A DNA stretch of 39,392 nucleotides from Treponema sp. (GTDB taxonomy: Bacteria; Spirochaetota; Spirochaetia; Treponematales; Treponemataceae): the NCBI GenBank assembly GCA_017963165.1, contig JAGCTZ010000222.1, positions 1 through 39,392 on the forward strand. Reading direction: 5' to 3'. The notes under the pieces are model-generated. The model was not told the origin of the DNA and searched no databases. It was given only the letters and a program-made list of their open reading frames with translations. Position 1 is the stretch's first letter. Each line of letters starts with the position of its first letter. The position numbers and the translations under genes are program-made. Below are positions 33,139-39,392 of the stretch, piece after piece.

Positions 33139-34315
33139 TTTCTATCTCCTTGAAAGCATTTGCAATTCTGTTCAGTGCGTCCTCAAGTACCGGCCGAGGC
33201 GTAGCAACATTTATTCTCTGGAAGAACTCCCCTTCCAGGCCAAACATTGTTCCACGGTCTAACCAGACCTTTGCCTTATTTACAATGATGTCATCAATTT
33301 CTGAATCAGAAAGTCCCAGTTTTGAAAAATCCAGCCAAAGAAGGAAGGTTCCTTCTGGTTCTATCAGGCGAACCTTTGGAAGTTTTTCAGCCAGAAAGGA
33401 ACGCAGAAAATCAATATTTTCCTTTAAGTGTTTATGCAAATCCAAAAGCCATGGCTTACCGTTTTTGTATGCCGCAAGTGCCGCAGTGAGTCCCATAAGG
33501 CTTGGCTCATCGTAACCGGTTTTATCTTTTTCATCGCGGAACTTTTTTCGCAGGGCCGGATTTTTTATAAAGTTTGTAGAAAACTGCAAGCCTGCAAGAT
33601 TAAAGGTCTTACTTACCGACATCGAAACAATTGAGTTTTCAGCCGCTTCCGGAGAAAGGTTTGAAAACACGATGTGCTTATTCGGCTCATAAACAAAATC
33701 ATTATGAATCTCATCTGAAAAAACAATTACGTTATTTCGCAGACAGATTTCATTAACTTTCTGAAGTTCCTCTCGCGTCCACACACGGCTCACCGGATTA
33801 TGCGGGCTGCAGAGAATAAAAAGCTTTACGTTATTGTCTATAATCTTCTTTTCGAAATCCTCGAAATCAATATAGTATTTACCCTCTTCTTCATATAAAG
33901 ATGAAGTAACAAGCCTTCGCTTATTCAACTCAATCATATTTTTAAAAGGATAATAAACCGGAGTCTGAATGATTACCGCATCACCTTCATTAGTAAACGC
34001 TTTGATTGCACACGAAATTCCGAATACAACACCCGGAGTTGTAACAAGGTCACGGCGCTCTGGTGAAAAATCGTGCTCGGTCTGCATCCAGTTTTTAAGG
34101 GCTGCGAAAAAATCATCATCCAGACAGGAATAACCGAATATTCCATGATCTACTTTATTATGAAGCGCCTCGAGAATTGCAGGTGAAGTCGGAAAATCCA
34201 TATCAGCAACCCAGAGCGAAAGTACGTCTGCAGGCTTACCGCGAATAACCGCAAGATCAGTTTTAATACAGTTAGTGCCGTGGCGGTCAATCACGGTGTT
34301 GAAGTTGTAGCTCAT
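33131..34315 (-). CDS. MalY/PatB-family PLP-dependent C-S beta-lyase (cystathionine beta-lyase type)
   Basis: Fold-type I aminotransferase-like enzyme of 394 residues that typically releases thiol or sulfide, pyruvate and ammonia from cystathionine or cysteine conjugates. LSLWVADMDFPTSPAI (33-48) is the MalY/PatB signature. The PLP lysine is K236 in SMSVSKTFNLAGLQ, and Asp/His contacts are in FSDEIHNDF. GGAG lies a few bases before the ATG at 34315. It is first in a two-gene operon with the Rrf2 regulator and divergent from the nitrogenase-like operon, pointing to sulfur amino-acid metabolism. An aminotransferase side activity cannot be excluded. Confidence 0.9.
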   Translation of the reverse strand: MSYNFNTVIDRHGTNCIKTDLAVIRGKPADVLSLWVADMDFPTSPAILEALHNKVDHGIFGYSCLDDDFFAALKNWMQTEHDFSPERRDLVTTPGVVFGISCAIKAFTNEGDAVIIQTPVYYPFKNMIELNKRRLVTSSLYEEEGKYYIDFEDFEKKIIDNNVKLFILCSPHNPVSRVWTREELQKVNEICLRNNVIVFSDEIHNDFVYEPNKHIVFSNLSPEAAENSIVSMSVSKTFNLAGLQFSTNFIKNPALRKKFRDEKDKTGYDEPSLMGLTAALAAYKNGKPWLLDLHKHLKENIDFLRSFLAEKLPKVRLIEPEGTFLLWLDFSKLGLSDSEIDDIIVNKAKVWLDRGTMFGLEGEFFQRINVATPRPVLEDALNRIANAFKEIENV

Positions 34316-34342
34316 GTGTACTCCATATCAGAAATTGTAAAT

Positions 34343-34368
34343 CCTAAAATAATGCTTTCGCATTATTT
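34343..34368 (-). other. Perfect 11-bp hairpin in the MalY/PatB leader
   Basis: TAAAATAATGC (34343-34353) and GCATTATTTTA (34358-34368) form a perfect stem. On the minus strand the loop is GAAA, a stable tetraloop. It lies 28 bases before the MalY/PatB start codon, so it could be an mRNA leader element or mRNA-stabilising hairpin. Confidence 0.45.
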
Positions 34369-34391
34369 TATAACAAATTTTCTCTTATTTC

Positions 34392-34449
34392 CCTATTGAC
34401 TTAGTAGGTTAACTGTAGTATAAAAGGTATTACCTACTAAGTCAATAGG
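34392..34449. promoter_or_regulatory. Nitrogenase-like operon promoter enclosed by an 18-bp perfect inverted repeat operator
   Basis: CCTATTGACTTAGTAGGT (34392-34409) is repeated inverted at 34432-34449. The -35 TTGACT (34396-34401) lies in the left arm, and TATAAA (34419-34424) is 17 bases on, inside the 22-base centre. The right arm begins at the expected transcription start. Each arm is itself an imperfect 17-bp dyad (CCTA...TAGG), and the arm centres are 41 bases apart, about four helix turns. This fits two dimeric repressors on one DNA face. The TTGACT-containing half-site recalls Rrf2-family (IscR type 1) sites, and the Rrf2 gene is adjacent. Confidence 0.8.
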
Positions 34450-34480
34450 CATATATTTTATTTTATAAGGAGTCCTGTAT

Positions 34481-35818
34481 ATGGCAAAGATACTTGATCA
34501 GCCGCGCTATAAATGTGCACTTGCCGCAATGCAGACTGTTCATGCAATTACTGGAGCTATTCCGGTTTTGCATTCTGGACCTGGTTGTGCAGCAAAATTG
34601 AATGACAACAACGGAACAAGCGGACGTTACAGCCCGAATATTTTCCCTTGTAGTTCTGTAAGTGAAAAGGAAGTTGTTTTTGGAGGAACCGGCAAGCTGC
34701 GTTCTACTATTGAAAACGCTCTGAAAGTTATTGATGCCGATTTATTCGTTGTCCTTTCAGGATGTACCAGTGAAATTATTGGTGATGATATAGAAGAAGT
34801 TGCCGGTAATTTTGAAAATGCCGAAAAGCCTGTTCTCTGGGCAAAGACTCCTGGCTTTAAGGGAAACAACTATCTTGGCCACGACTGGATTTTGAAATCA
34901 ATTTTTGAACAGTATCTTGAACGTGATGAAGTTGTAGCAGCCTATTCTGATGCAGACGGCGAAGTTAAAAAAGAAAAAGGTCTTGTAAATCTTTTTGTTG
35001 CTCCTCCTCAGCAGGATCCTTACTGGCTTGGAAATCTCCGCGAAATTGAAAATCTTCTTACTGCAATCGGTCTTAAGCCGAATACAATTTTTGGATTTGG
35101 CCGCGGAATCGAAAATCTTAAAAAGCTTCCTCAGGCTGAATATACAATTCTTGTTTCACCATGGACTGGAATTGAAAGTGCAAAATATCTGGAACGCCGT
35201 TTTGGAATTAAGCTTTTGCAGTACCCTGTTCTTCCTATTGGTGCTACTGAAACTACAAAGTTCCTTCGTGCTGTAGCTGATTTTACCGGTGCTGATAAGG
35301 AGCTGGTAGAAAAAGTTATCACAGAGAAAGAAGCAGAGTTCTTCTATTACATTGAACGCTTTGCCGACACTTTGCTCGAAACCCGTATTCTTGGAAAACG
35401 CTTTACAGTTGCCAGTGACAGTGAATATGCAATCGCCGTAACAAAGTTCCTTGTAAATGATATGGGTCTCTTCCCTGAAAAGATTTTCATTACTGATGAT
35501 GCACCAAAAGCACACCAGCAGAAGATTACAGACGAACTGAACAATCTGAACTACGGAATTACTACTCCGGTTCAGTTTACAACAGATGGCCACGATATTC
35601 ATGAGCAGATTAAGGCAGCTGATTTTGCGGGAACTCCGCTGATTATCGGTTCAAACTGGGAGAAAAAGCTCGCCGCTGATATTGGCGGACATTTTGTAAA
35701 TGTAAGCTACCCAATGCTTGAAAAGCTCGTAATTAACGACCACATTGCCGGCTATTCTGGAGGCCTTCACCTCCTCGAACAGATATTCACAGCTGCAATG
35801 AGTAAATTGAAACTCTAG
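34481..35818 (+). CDS. Nitrogenase component 1-like protein, beta (NifK)-type subunit
   Basis: Probable half of a heteromeric nitrogenase-like reductase, 445 residues. Three cysteines match the P-cluster ligand positions of NifK-type subunits: C12 (RYKCALAA), C36 (HSGPGCAAKL) and C95 (LSGCTSEIIGDD); C57 is extra. The conserved VFGGTGKLRSTI and IIGDDIEEV segments are classic for the superfamily. AAGGAG at 34467-34472 is ideal for the ATG. It is first in an operon and only 9 bases before an alpha-type partner. It is not a true NifK: it lacks the long NifK N-terminus, and no nif genes are near. It most resembles uncharacterised group IV nitrogenase-like proteins. Confidence 0.85.
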   Translation: MAKILDQPRYKCALAAMQTVHAITGAIPVLHSGPGCAAKLNDNNGTSGRYSPNIFPCSSVSEKEVVFGGTGKLRSTIENALKVIDADLFVVLSGCTSEIIGDDIEEVAGNFENAEKPVLWAKTPGFKGNNYLGHDWILKSIFEQYLERDEVVAAYSDADGEVKKEKGLVNLFVAPPQQDPYWLGNLREIENLLTAIGLKPNTIFGFGRGIENLKKLPQAEYTILVSPWTGIESAKYLERRFGIKLLQYPVLPIGATETTKFLRAVADFTGADKELVEKVITEKEAEFFYYIERFADTLLETRILGKRFTVASDSEYAIAVTKFLVNDMGLFPEKIFITDDAPKAHQQKITDELNNLNYGITTPVQFTTDGHDIHEQIKAADFAGTPLIIGSNWEKKLAADIGGHFVNVSYPMLEKLVINDHIAGYSGGLHLLEQIFTAAMSKLKL

Positions 35819-35827
35819 GAGACCGCC

Positions 35828-37300
35828 ATGCCTTATAATTTTAAAAACGCAAATATAGCAATCCGTGAGAACCGCCTTGGTTCCATTACGGGTTTTGTTG
35901 GAGACCTCGAAACTCTGGTAAAAAAATCTGAAGACGGAAGTCTCCGTAACCGTGAGCGCTGCTTCAGCCAGTCGAGCTCCTGCCTTTCCGGCTGTGCCCT
36001 GAACGCTCTTGCCGCAATCAGAAATGTTGCCGTAGTTTATCACGCACCTGCCGGCTGTACAGCAATGGCAAGTAATGATGCCGTTAAATTCGGTCAGATT
36101 GCAGCCCGTGTAAATAAAACTACAAACTCGGTTTTTGTATGTACAGACTTAAACGAAAAAGACACTGTATTCGGTGCCACAAACGATTTGATTAAAATCA
36201 TTCATCATACCTACGAAACTTACAAGCCTGATGCAATCTTTGTTTCTACAAGCTGTGTTTCTGGTGTAACTGGTGAAGACGTTGACGGTGTCGCAAGCGA
36301 CTTGAATGACGAACTTCCAATTCCGGTAATTCCTGTTCACTGCGAAGGCTTTAAGTCCCGCATCTGGGCCAGCGGTTTTGATATTTCTGACCACGCCGTT
36401 TTGCAGGGAATTGTTCAGCCACCAAAAACCAAGCGCCGCACAATCAACATTAAGAACTTCTATGAAAGTGCCCGCCCTCAGATTACAAAAATCTTTAATG
36501 AAGTTTTTGATGCTGAACCTCAGTTCCTTTACTGTAACTCAACTATCGAAGAACTCAGCCACCTGAGCGAAGCTCTCTGTACAGTTTGTATCTGCGGTAC
36601 TCTGGGAACTTATCTTGGTAATGCTCTTGAAGAAACTTATGGTGTTCCTTATGTGCGTACAATCAACCATTCTGGAATTACAGGCTTTGAAACCTGGCTC
36701 CGCGGAATTGGTGACACAATTGGTAAGCGTGCAGAAGTTGAAGCCTACATCGAAAAGCAGCGTGCAATTTATATTCCTCAGATTGAAGAAGTTACAAATA
36801 AGCTTAAAGGACTTCGCGCTGTAATTGGTATGGGACCTGGCTTTACTTATGAAATTGCCCGCGTTCTTCAGGAATTTGGAATGACTGTAGATTACGCTCT
36901 TGCCTGGCACTACGACTACAAGTACGACAACGGCGAAGTACCTCCTGCCCTCGAGCACCTGCTCAAGACTTCTCCAAAGGATATGAAGGTTGCAGTTGCA
37001 GATCAGCAGAACTACGAAGTTTTGAACATCCTTAATCATTTTAAGCCTGATGTTTACTTCAGCCGTCATCCGGGTACTACTGTCTGGGCTATTAAGCAGG
37101 GGTTTGCGGCAGTTTTTGTTGCTGATGAATATACAGTATTCGGCTACGAAGGAACACTGAAGTTCGCAAAGCTGATTCTTGACACTGTAACAAACCGCAG
37201 CTTTGAAAAGAACCTCGCTGCCCGCATTAAGCTGCCATACACAAAGTGGTGGTACGAACAGAACGCTGATAAGTTTATCAAGGATGAGGCAAAGAAATAG
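35828..37300 (+). CDS. Nitrogenase component 1-like protein, alpha (NifD)-type subunit
   Basis: Partner of the preceding subunit, 490 residues. P-cluster-type cysteines are in SSCLSGCALNALAAIRN (C52/C56), YHAPAGC (C77) and FVSTSCVSGVTGEDVDGV (C143). C256 in CGTLGTYLGNALEETYGVPY (256-275) aligns with the FeMo-cofactor cysteine of NifD, whose downstream YI(x)nEEKYGIPW pattern is matched. The NifD cofactor histidine has no counterpart: the C-terminal region reads VADEYTVFGYEG. A metal cofactor site distinct from FeMo-co is therefore likely. GAG before the ATG gives a weak ribosome site that overlaps the upstream stop. Substrate unknown; context says sulfur. Confidence 0.87.
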   Translation: MPYNFKNANIAIRENRLGSITGFVGDLETLVKKSEDGSLRNRERCFSQSSSCLSGCALNALAAIRNVAVVYHAPAGCTAMASNDAVKFGQIAARVNKTTNSVFVCTDLNEKDTVFGATNDLIKIIHHTYETYKPDAIFVSTSCVSGVTGEDVDGVASDLNDELPIPVIPVHCEGFKSRIWASGFDISDHAVLQGIVQPPKTKRRTINIKNFYESARPQITKIFNEVFDAEPQFLYCNSTIEELSHLSEALCTVCICGTLGTYLGNALEETYGVPYVRTINHSGITGFETWLRGIGDTIGKRAEVEAYIEKQRAIYIPQIEEVTNKLKGLRAVIGMGPGFTYEIARVLQEFGMTVDYALAWHYDYKYDNGEVPPALEHLLKTSPKDMKVAVADQQNYEVLNILNHFKPDVYFSRHPGTTVWAIKQGFAAVFVADEYTVFGYEGTLKFAKLILDTVTNRSFEKNLAARIKLPYTKWWYEQNADKFIKDEAKK

Positions 37301-37309
37301 GAGGATCCC

Positions 37310-38290
37310 ATGGCAAAACAGATACACGAATCATTAACAGAACTCGTTGGAAATACACCGCTGGTACGACTCCACGGTTATGAGAAGAAACTTGGACTTA
37401 AGGCTCACCTGCTTGCAAAGGTAGAATACTTTAATCCGATTGGAAGTATTAAGGACCGCATCGTACTCCGCATTATTGAGGATGCCGAACGCGAAGGCAA
37501 AATCAAACCAGGTGTAACTACTCTTATTGAATACACCAGCGGAAATACAGGAATTGCTGTAAGTGCAATCGGTGCCATGAAGGGCTATGATGTTACAATC
37601 TACCTTCAGGACGGAACAAGCCAGGAGCGCTTCGACATCATGAAGGCCTTTGGCGCAAACGTAAGCCGAATAAGCGATGTGCCGGAAATCCAGGAAGCGC
37701 TGAAGACAACAAACGGCGACTTTGTAGCCGCAACAAATATTTTGAAGCAGCATGTCCGCGACCGCCAGGCCGCAGGTGAAAACATTTACTTTGTAGACCA
37801 GATGCTTAATCCAAAAAATCCACAGGCACATCACGATACAACAGGAAAAGAAATCTGGGAACAGACAGAAGGTGACCTTGCGGCAGTAGTAAGTGCTGTA
37901 GGAACTGCAGGAACAATCCGCGGAATCAGTGATTACGTGAAGTCTAAAAATCCTGCAGTAAAGGTTGTAGCTGTTGAGCCTGCTATTGAGGCAACTGCCC
38001 TCACCGGTATTCACAACTTTACCGAAGTACCTGAAGAACGCGTTCCTATTTCTGTAAAAGGAAAGGAAGGTGTTTATGATGAAGTTCTGATTGCTACCGT
38101 TGCTCCTTCTTTCGAAGCTGCACGCATTGTTGCAAAGTCAGACGGTGTACTTGTAGGAAACTCAAGCGGCGCTGCTCTCTGGGGAGCTACTGAGATTGCT
38201 AAGCGTCCTGAATATGAGGGAAAGACCATTGTTGTTATATTCCCTGATACAGGCTTGCGCTATTTGTCAACTGACCTCTTTAAGGAGTAA
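37310..38290 (+). CDS. cysK: Cysteine synthase-family PLP enzyme (O-acetylserine sulfhydrylase-like)
   Basis: Fold-type II beta-replacement enzyme of 326 residues; normally makes cysteine from O-acetylserine and sulfide. The PLP lysine is K48 in FNPIGSIKDR. The substrate loop is YTSGNTGIAV, the phosphate loop VGTAGTIRGI, and the C-terminal serine motif GNSSGAALWGA. Several positions differ from textbook CysK (NPIGSIKDR for NPAGSVKDR, EYTSGNTG for EPTSGNTG, GTAGT for GTGGT), so the nucleophile may not be free sulfide. GAGG lies just before the ATG, 9 bases after the NifD-type gene, so it is firmly in the operon. CysK is also the known partner of CymR, relevant given the adjacent Rrf2 gene. Confidence 0.88.
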   Translation: MAKQIHESLTELVGNTPLVRLHGYEKKLGLKAHLLAKVEYFNPIGSIKDRIVLRIIEDAEREGKIKPGVTTLIEYTSGNTGIAVSAIGAMKGYDVTIYLQDGTSQERFDIMKAFGANVSRISDVPEIQEALKTTNGDFVAATNILKQHVRDRQAAGENIYFVDQMLNPKNPQAHHDTTGKEIWEQTEGDLAAVVSAVGTAGTIRGISDYVKSKNPAVKVVAVEPAIEATALTGIHNFTEVPEERVPISVKGKEGVYDEVLIATVAPSFEAARIVAKSDGVLVGNSSGAALWGATEIAKRPEYEGKTIVVIFPDTGLRYLSTDLFKE

Positions 38291-38304
38291 CAAACAAGTC
38301 ACCC

Positions 38305-39234
38305 ATGACCCTTCAGCAAATAAAATACATTCTGGGTGTTGCAGATTCGGGGTCTTTTAACAAGGCCTCGGAAAAGCTTTTTATTTCGCAGCCTTCACTT
38401 ACAAGCTCTGTGCACGATGCTGAAGCTGAACTTGGGTTTCAGCTTTTCAACAGGTCGGCACGGGGCGTTACTGTTACCGAGCGGGGGCTGCAGTTTATAA
38501 AAGACGCCCGGGATTTATATTCAAGATACGAAGCACTTCTCCAAAAACACTGCGGTACTGAAAAAAAGACCTTTTCTGTTTCTACACTCTATTACGCTTT
38601 TGCCCGCAAGGCCTTTGTAGAAATTGTAAAAAAGTTTTCGCCTCAGGGTTTTGATTTTGCCTTCTGTGAAAAAAAGGCTTCTGATGTAATTGCTGATGTT
38701 TCAAACGAAAGCAGTACAATCGGTATCTTATATTTGAGTGATTCTAACCGTGAAGAAATCAACAAAAGTCTGAAAATCAATAATCTGGAGTTCCATCATC
38801 TGACTGAGTGTAACGCCTTTGTTTATCTTCATGAAAAACATCCGCTTGCAAAAAAAGAAAGCATCTCTCTTAAGGAATTGCAGGACTATCGTTTTATAAC
38901 TTTTGATACTGATGATGTAAAATCTTTTTTTTCTGATGAAGTAATTTCGCAGTATGAACTTGATAAGGCGATTACTGTAGCAGACCGCGCTACGGAATTA
39001 AATCTGATTGAACAGCTGAACGGCTATACATTTCTTTCTGGTATTTACGGGGAAGATTCAAATGAATCTGATGCAAACTTTATTCTAATTCCCCTCCAGA
39101 ATCTTGATGAAAATATCAGCCACTGTTTTGAACTAGGCTATATAACAAAAACCGGCCAGCGCATGAATGACATCAGCCTCACTTACATTGATGTGATTCG
39201 ACGCATTCTGCATATAGCCGGTTTTACCTGCTAA
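38305..39234 (+). CDS. LysR-family transcriptional regulator
   Basis: 309-residue regulator. The N-terminal winged HTH is unmistakable (MTLQQIKYILGVADSGSFNK, ASEKLFISQPSLTSSVHDAE, LGFQLFNRSARGVTVTERG). The C-terminal effector domain (about 90-300) has the usual two-lobe pattern; the ligand cannot be read. It starts 14 bases after the cysteine-synthase-like gene without a clear Shine-Dalgarno and is probably the last gene of the nitrogenase-like operon. LysR proteins such as CysB often control sulfur genes, but orthology to CysB is not claimed. A T-N11-A dyad lies 34 bases downstream, before the next gene. Confidence 0.93.
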   Translation: MTLQQIKYILGVADSGSFNKASEKLFISQPSLTSSVHDAEAELGFQLFNRSARGVTVTERGLQFIKDARDLYSRYEALLQKHCGTEKKTFSVSTLYYAFARKAFVEIVKKFSPQGFDFAFCEKKASDVIADVSNESSTIGILYLSDSNREEINKSLKINNLEFHHLTECNAFVYLHEKHPLAKKESISLKELQDYRFITFDTDDVKSFFSDEVISQYELDKAITVADRATELNLIEQLNGYTFLSGIYGEDSNESDANFILIPLQNLDENISHCFELGYITKTGQRMNDISLTYIDVIRRILHIAGFTC

Positions 39235-39267
39235 AGAGCAATAATAAAAAGCAATTATAAAAATCTG

Positions 39268-39293
39268 TTTATCATTGATAAAATACATTGACA
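39268..39293 (+). promoter_or_regulatory. LysR-type T-N11-A box and -35 element before the last gene
   Basis: TTTATCA-T-TGATAAA (39268-39282) is a perfect dyad of the T-N11-A form, directly after the LysR gene. A consensus -35, TTGACA, follows at 39288-39293; the -10 (TACCTT, 17 bases on) is weak, which would suit an activator-dependent promoter. Confidence 0.5.
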
Positions 39294-39348
39294 TCAAGCA
39301 TTAATCTAATTACCTTTTGGAAAGATTTTAAATACAAGGATTTTAATT

Positions 39349-39392
39349 ATGATTGATAAAGACATTTTGAATAAAAAATATCAGGCACTCAG
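39349..39392 (+). CDS. Start of an unidentified gene (runs off window)
   Basis: AAGGA at 39336-39340 is 8 bases before ATG at 39349. Fourteen complete codons read MIDKDILNKKYQAL, too little to identify. It is not the start of a NifH-like protein, which would show a P-loop early (GKGGIGKST). Confidence 0.6.
   Translation, partial: MIDKDILNKKYQAL

Noticed and set aside
34392..34449. 18-bp inverted repeat as a terminator or riboswitch
   Set aside because: The left arm contains the -35 and lies upstream of the expected transcript, there is no T run, and an operator fits better.
34481..37300. True nitrogen-fixing nitrogenase
   Set aside because: No nifH, nifB or nifEN nearby, the NifD cofactor His is missing, and the subunits are embedded in sulfur genes.

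Overview
This looks like a chromosomal segment of a Treponema-like spirochaete. The evidence is low GC, lipoprotein-rich coding content, a large 7TM chemoreceptor fusion, host-associated starch/maltodextrin enzymes and two giant Ig-like surface lipoproteins. The genus is inferred from gene style, not proven.

Layout. 1-471: start of an independent phosphoglycerate mutase (minus). 472-845: gene-free, with nested inverted repeats. 846-5298: tripartite efflux operon on the minus strand (TolC-like, membrane fusion protein, MacB-type ATPase and permease), bracketed by a hairpin repeat that also occurs at 5419-5502. 5503-5697: C-terminal scrap of an Rpn-type nuclease/transposase. 5766-6254: small lipoprotein. 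6493-6566: tRNA-Ala. 6664-10255: 7TM methyl-accepting receptor, a small acidic protein and a PflX-like radical SAM protein. 10241-11683: NUDIX and TatD hydrolases (minus). 11731-19037: malQ and a very large GH13-type protein, separated by a two-gene DUF3990/XRE toxin-antitoxin-like cassette that lies inside arrays of 37-bp repeats. 19030-20832: a threonine synthase homologue lacking the PLP lysine, and argR. 20991-30747: two tandem giant Ig-like lipoproteins, one interrupted by an in-frame amber codon. 31003-32586: pgi.

32713-39392 is the most interesting part. A CymR-like Rrf2 regulator and a MalY/PatB-type C-S lyase are divergent from an operon of two nitrogenase-component-1-like subunits, a cysteine-synthase-like PLP enzyme and a LysR regulator. 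The divergent region carries an 18-bp perfect inverted repeat enclosing a TTGACT-17-TATAAA promoter. The gene set suggests a nitrogenase-like metalloenzyme working in sulfur acquisition or cysteine/methionine metabolism. No NifH-like reductase is visible in the window. The substrate is unknown; an organosulfur compound is my inference, by analogy with methylthio-alkane reductase.

All homology calls are from recognisable motifs and family memory; no database search was run.
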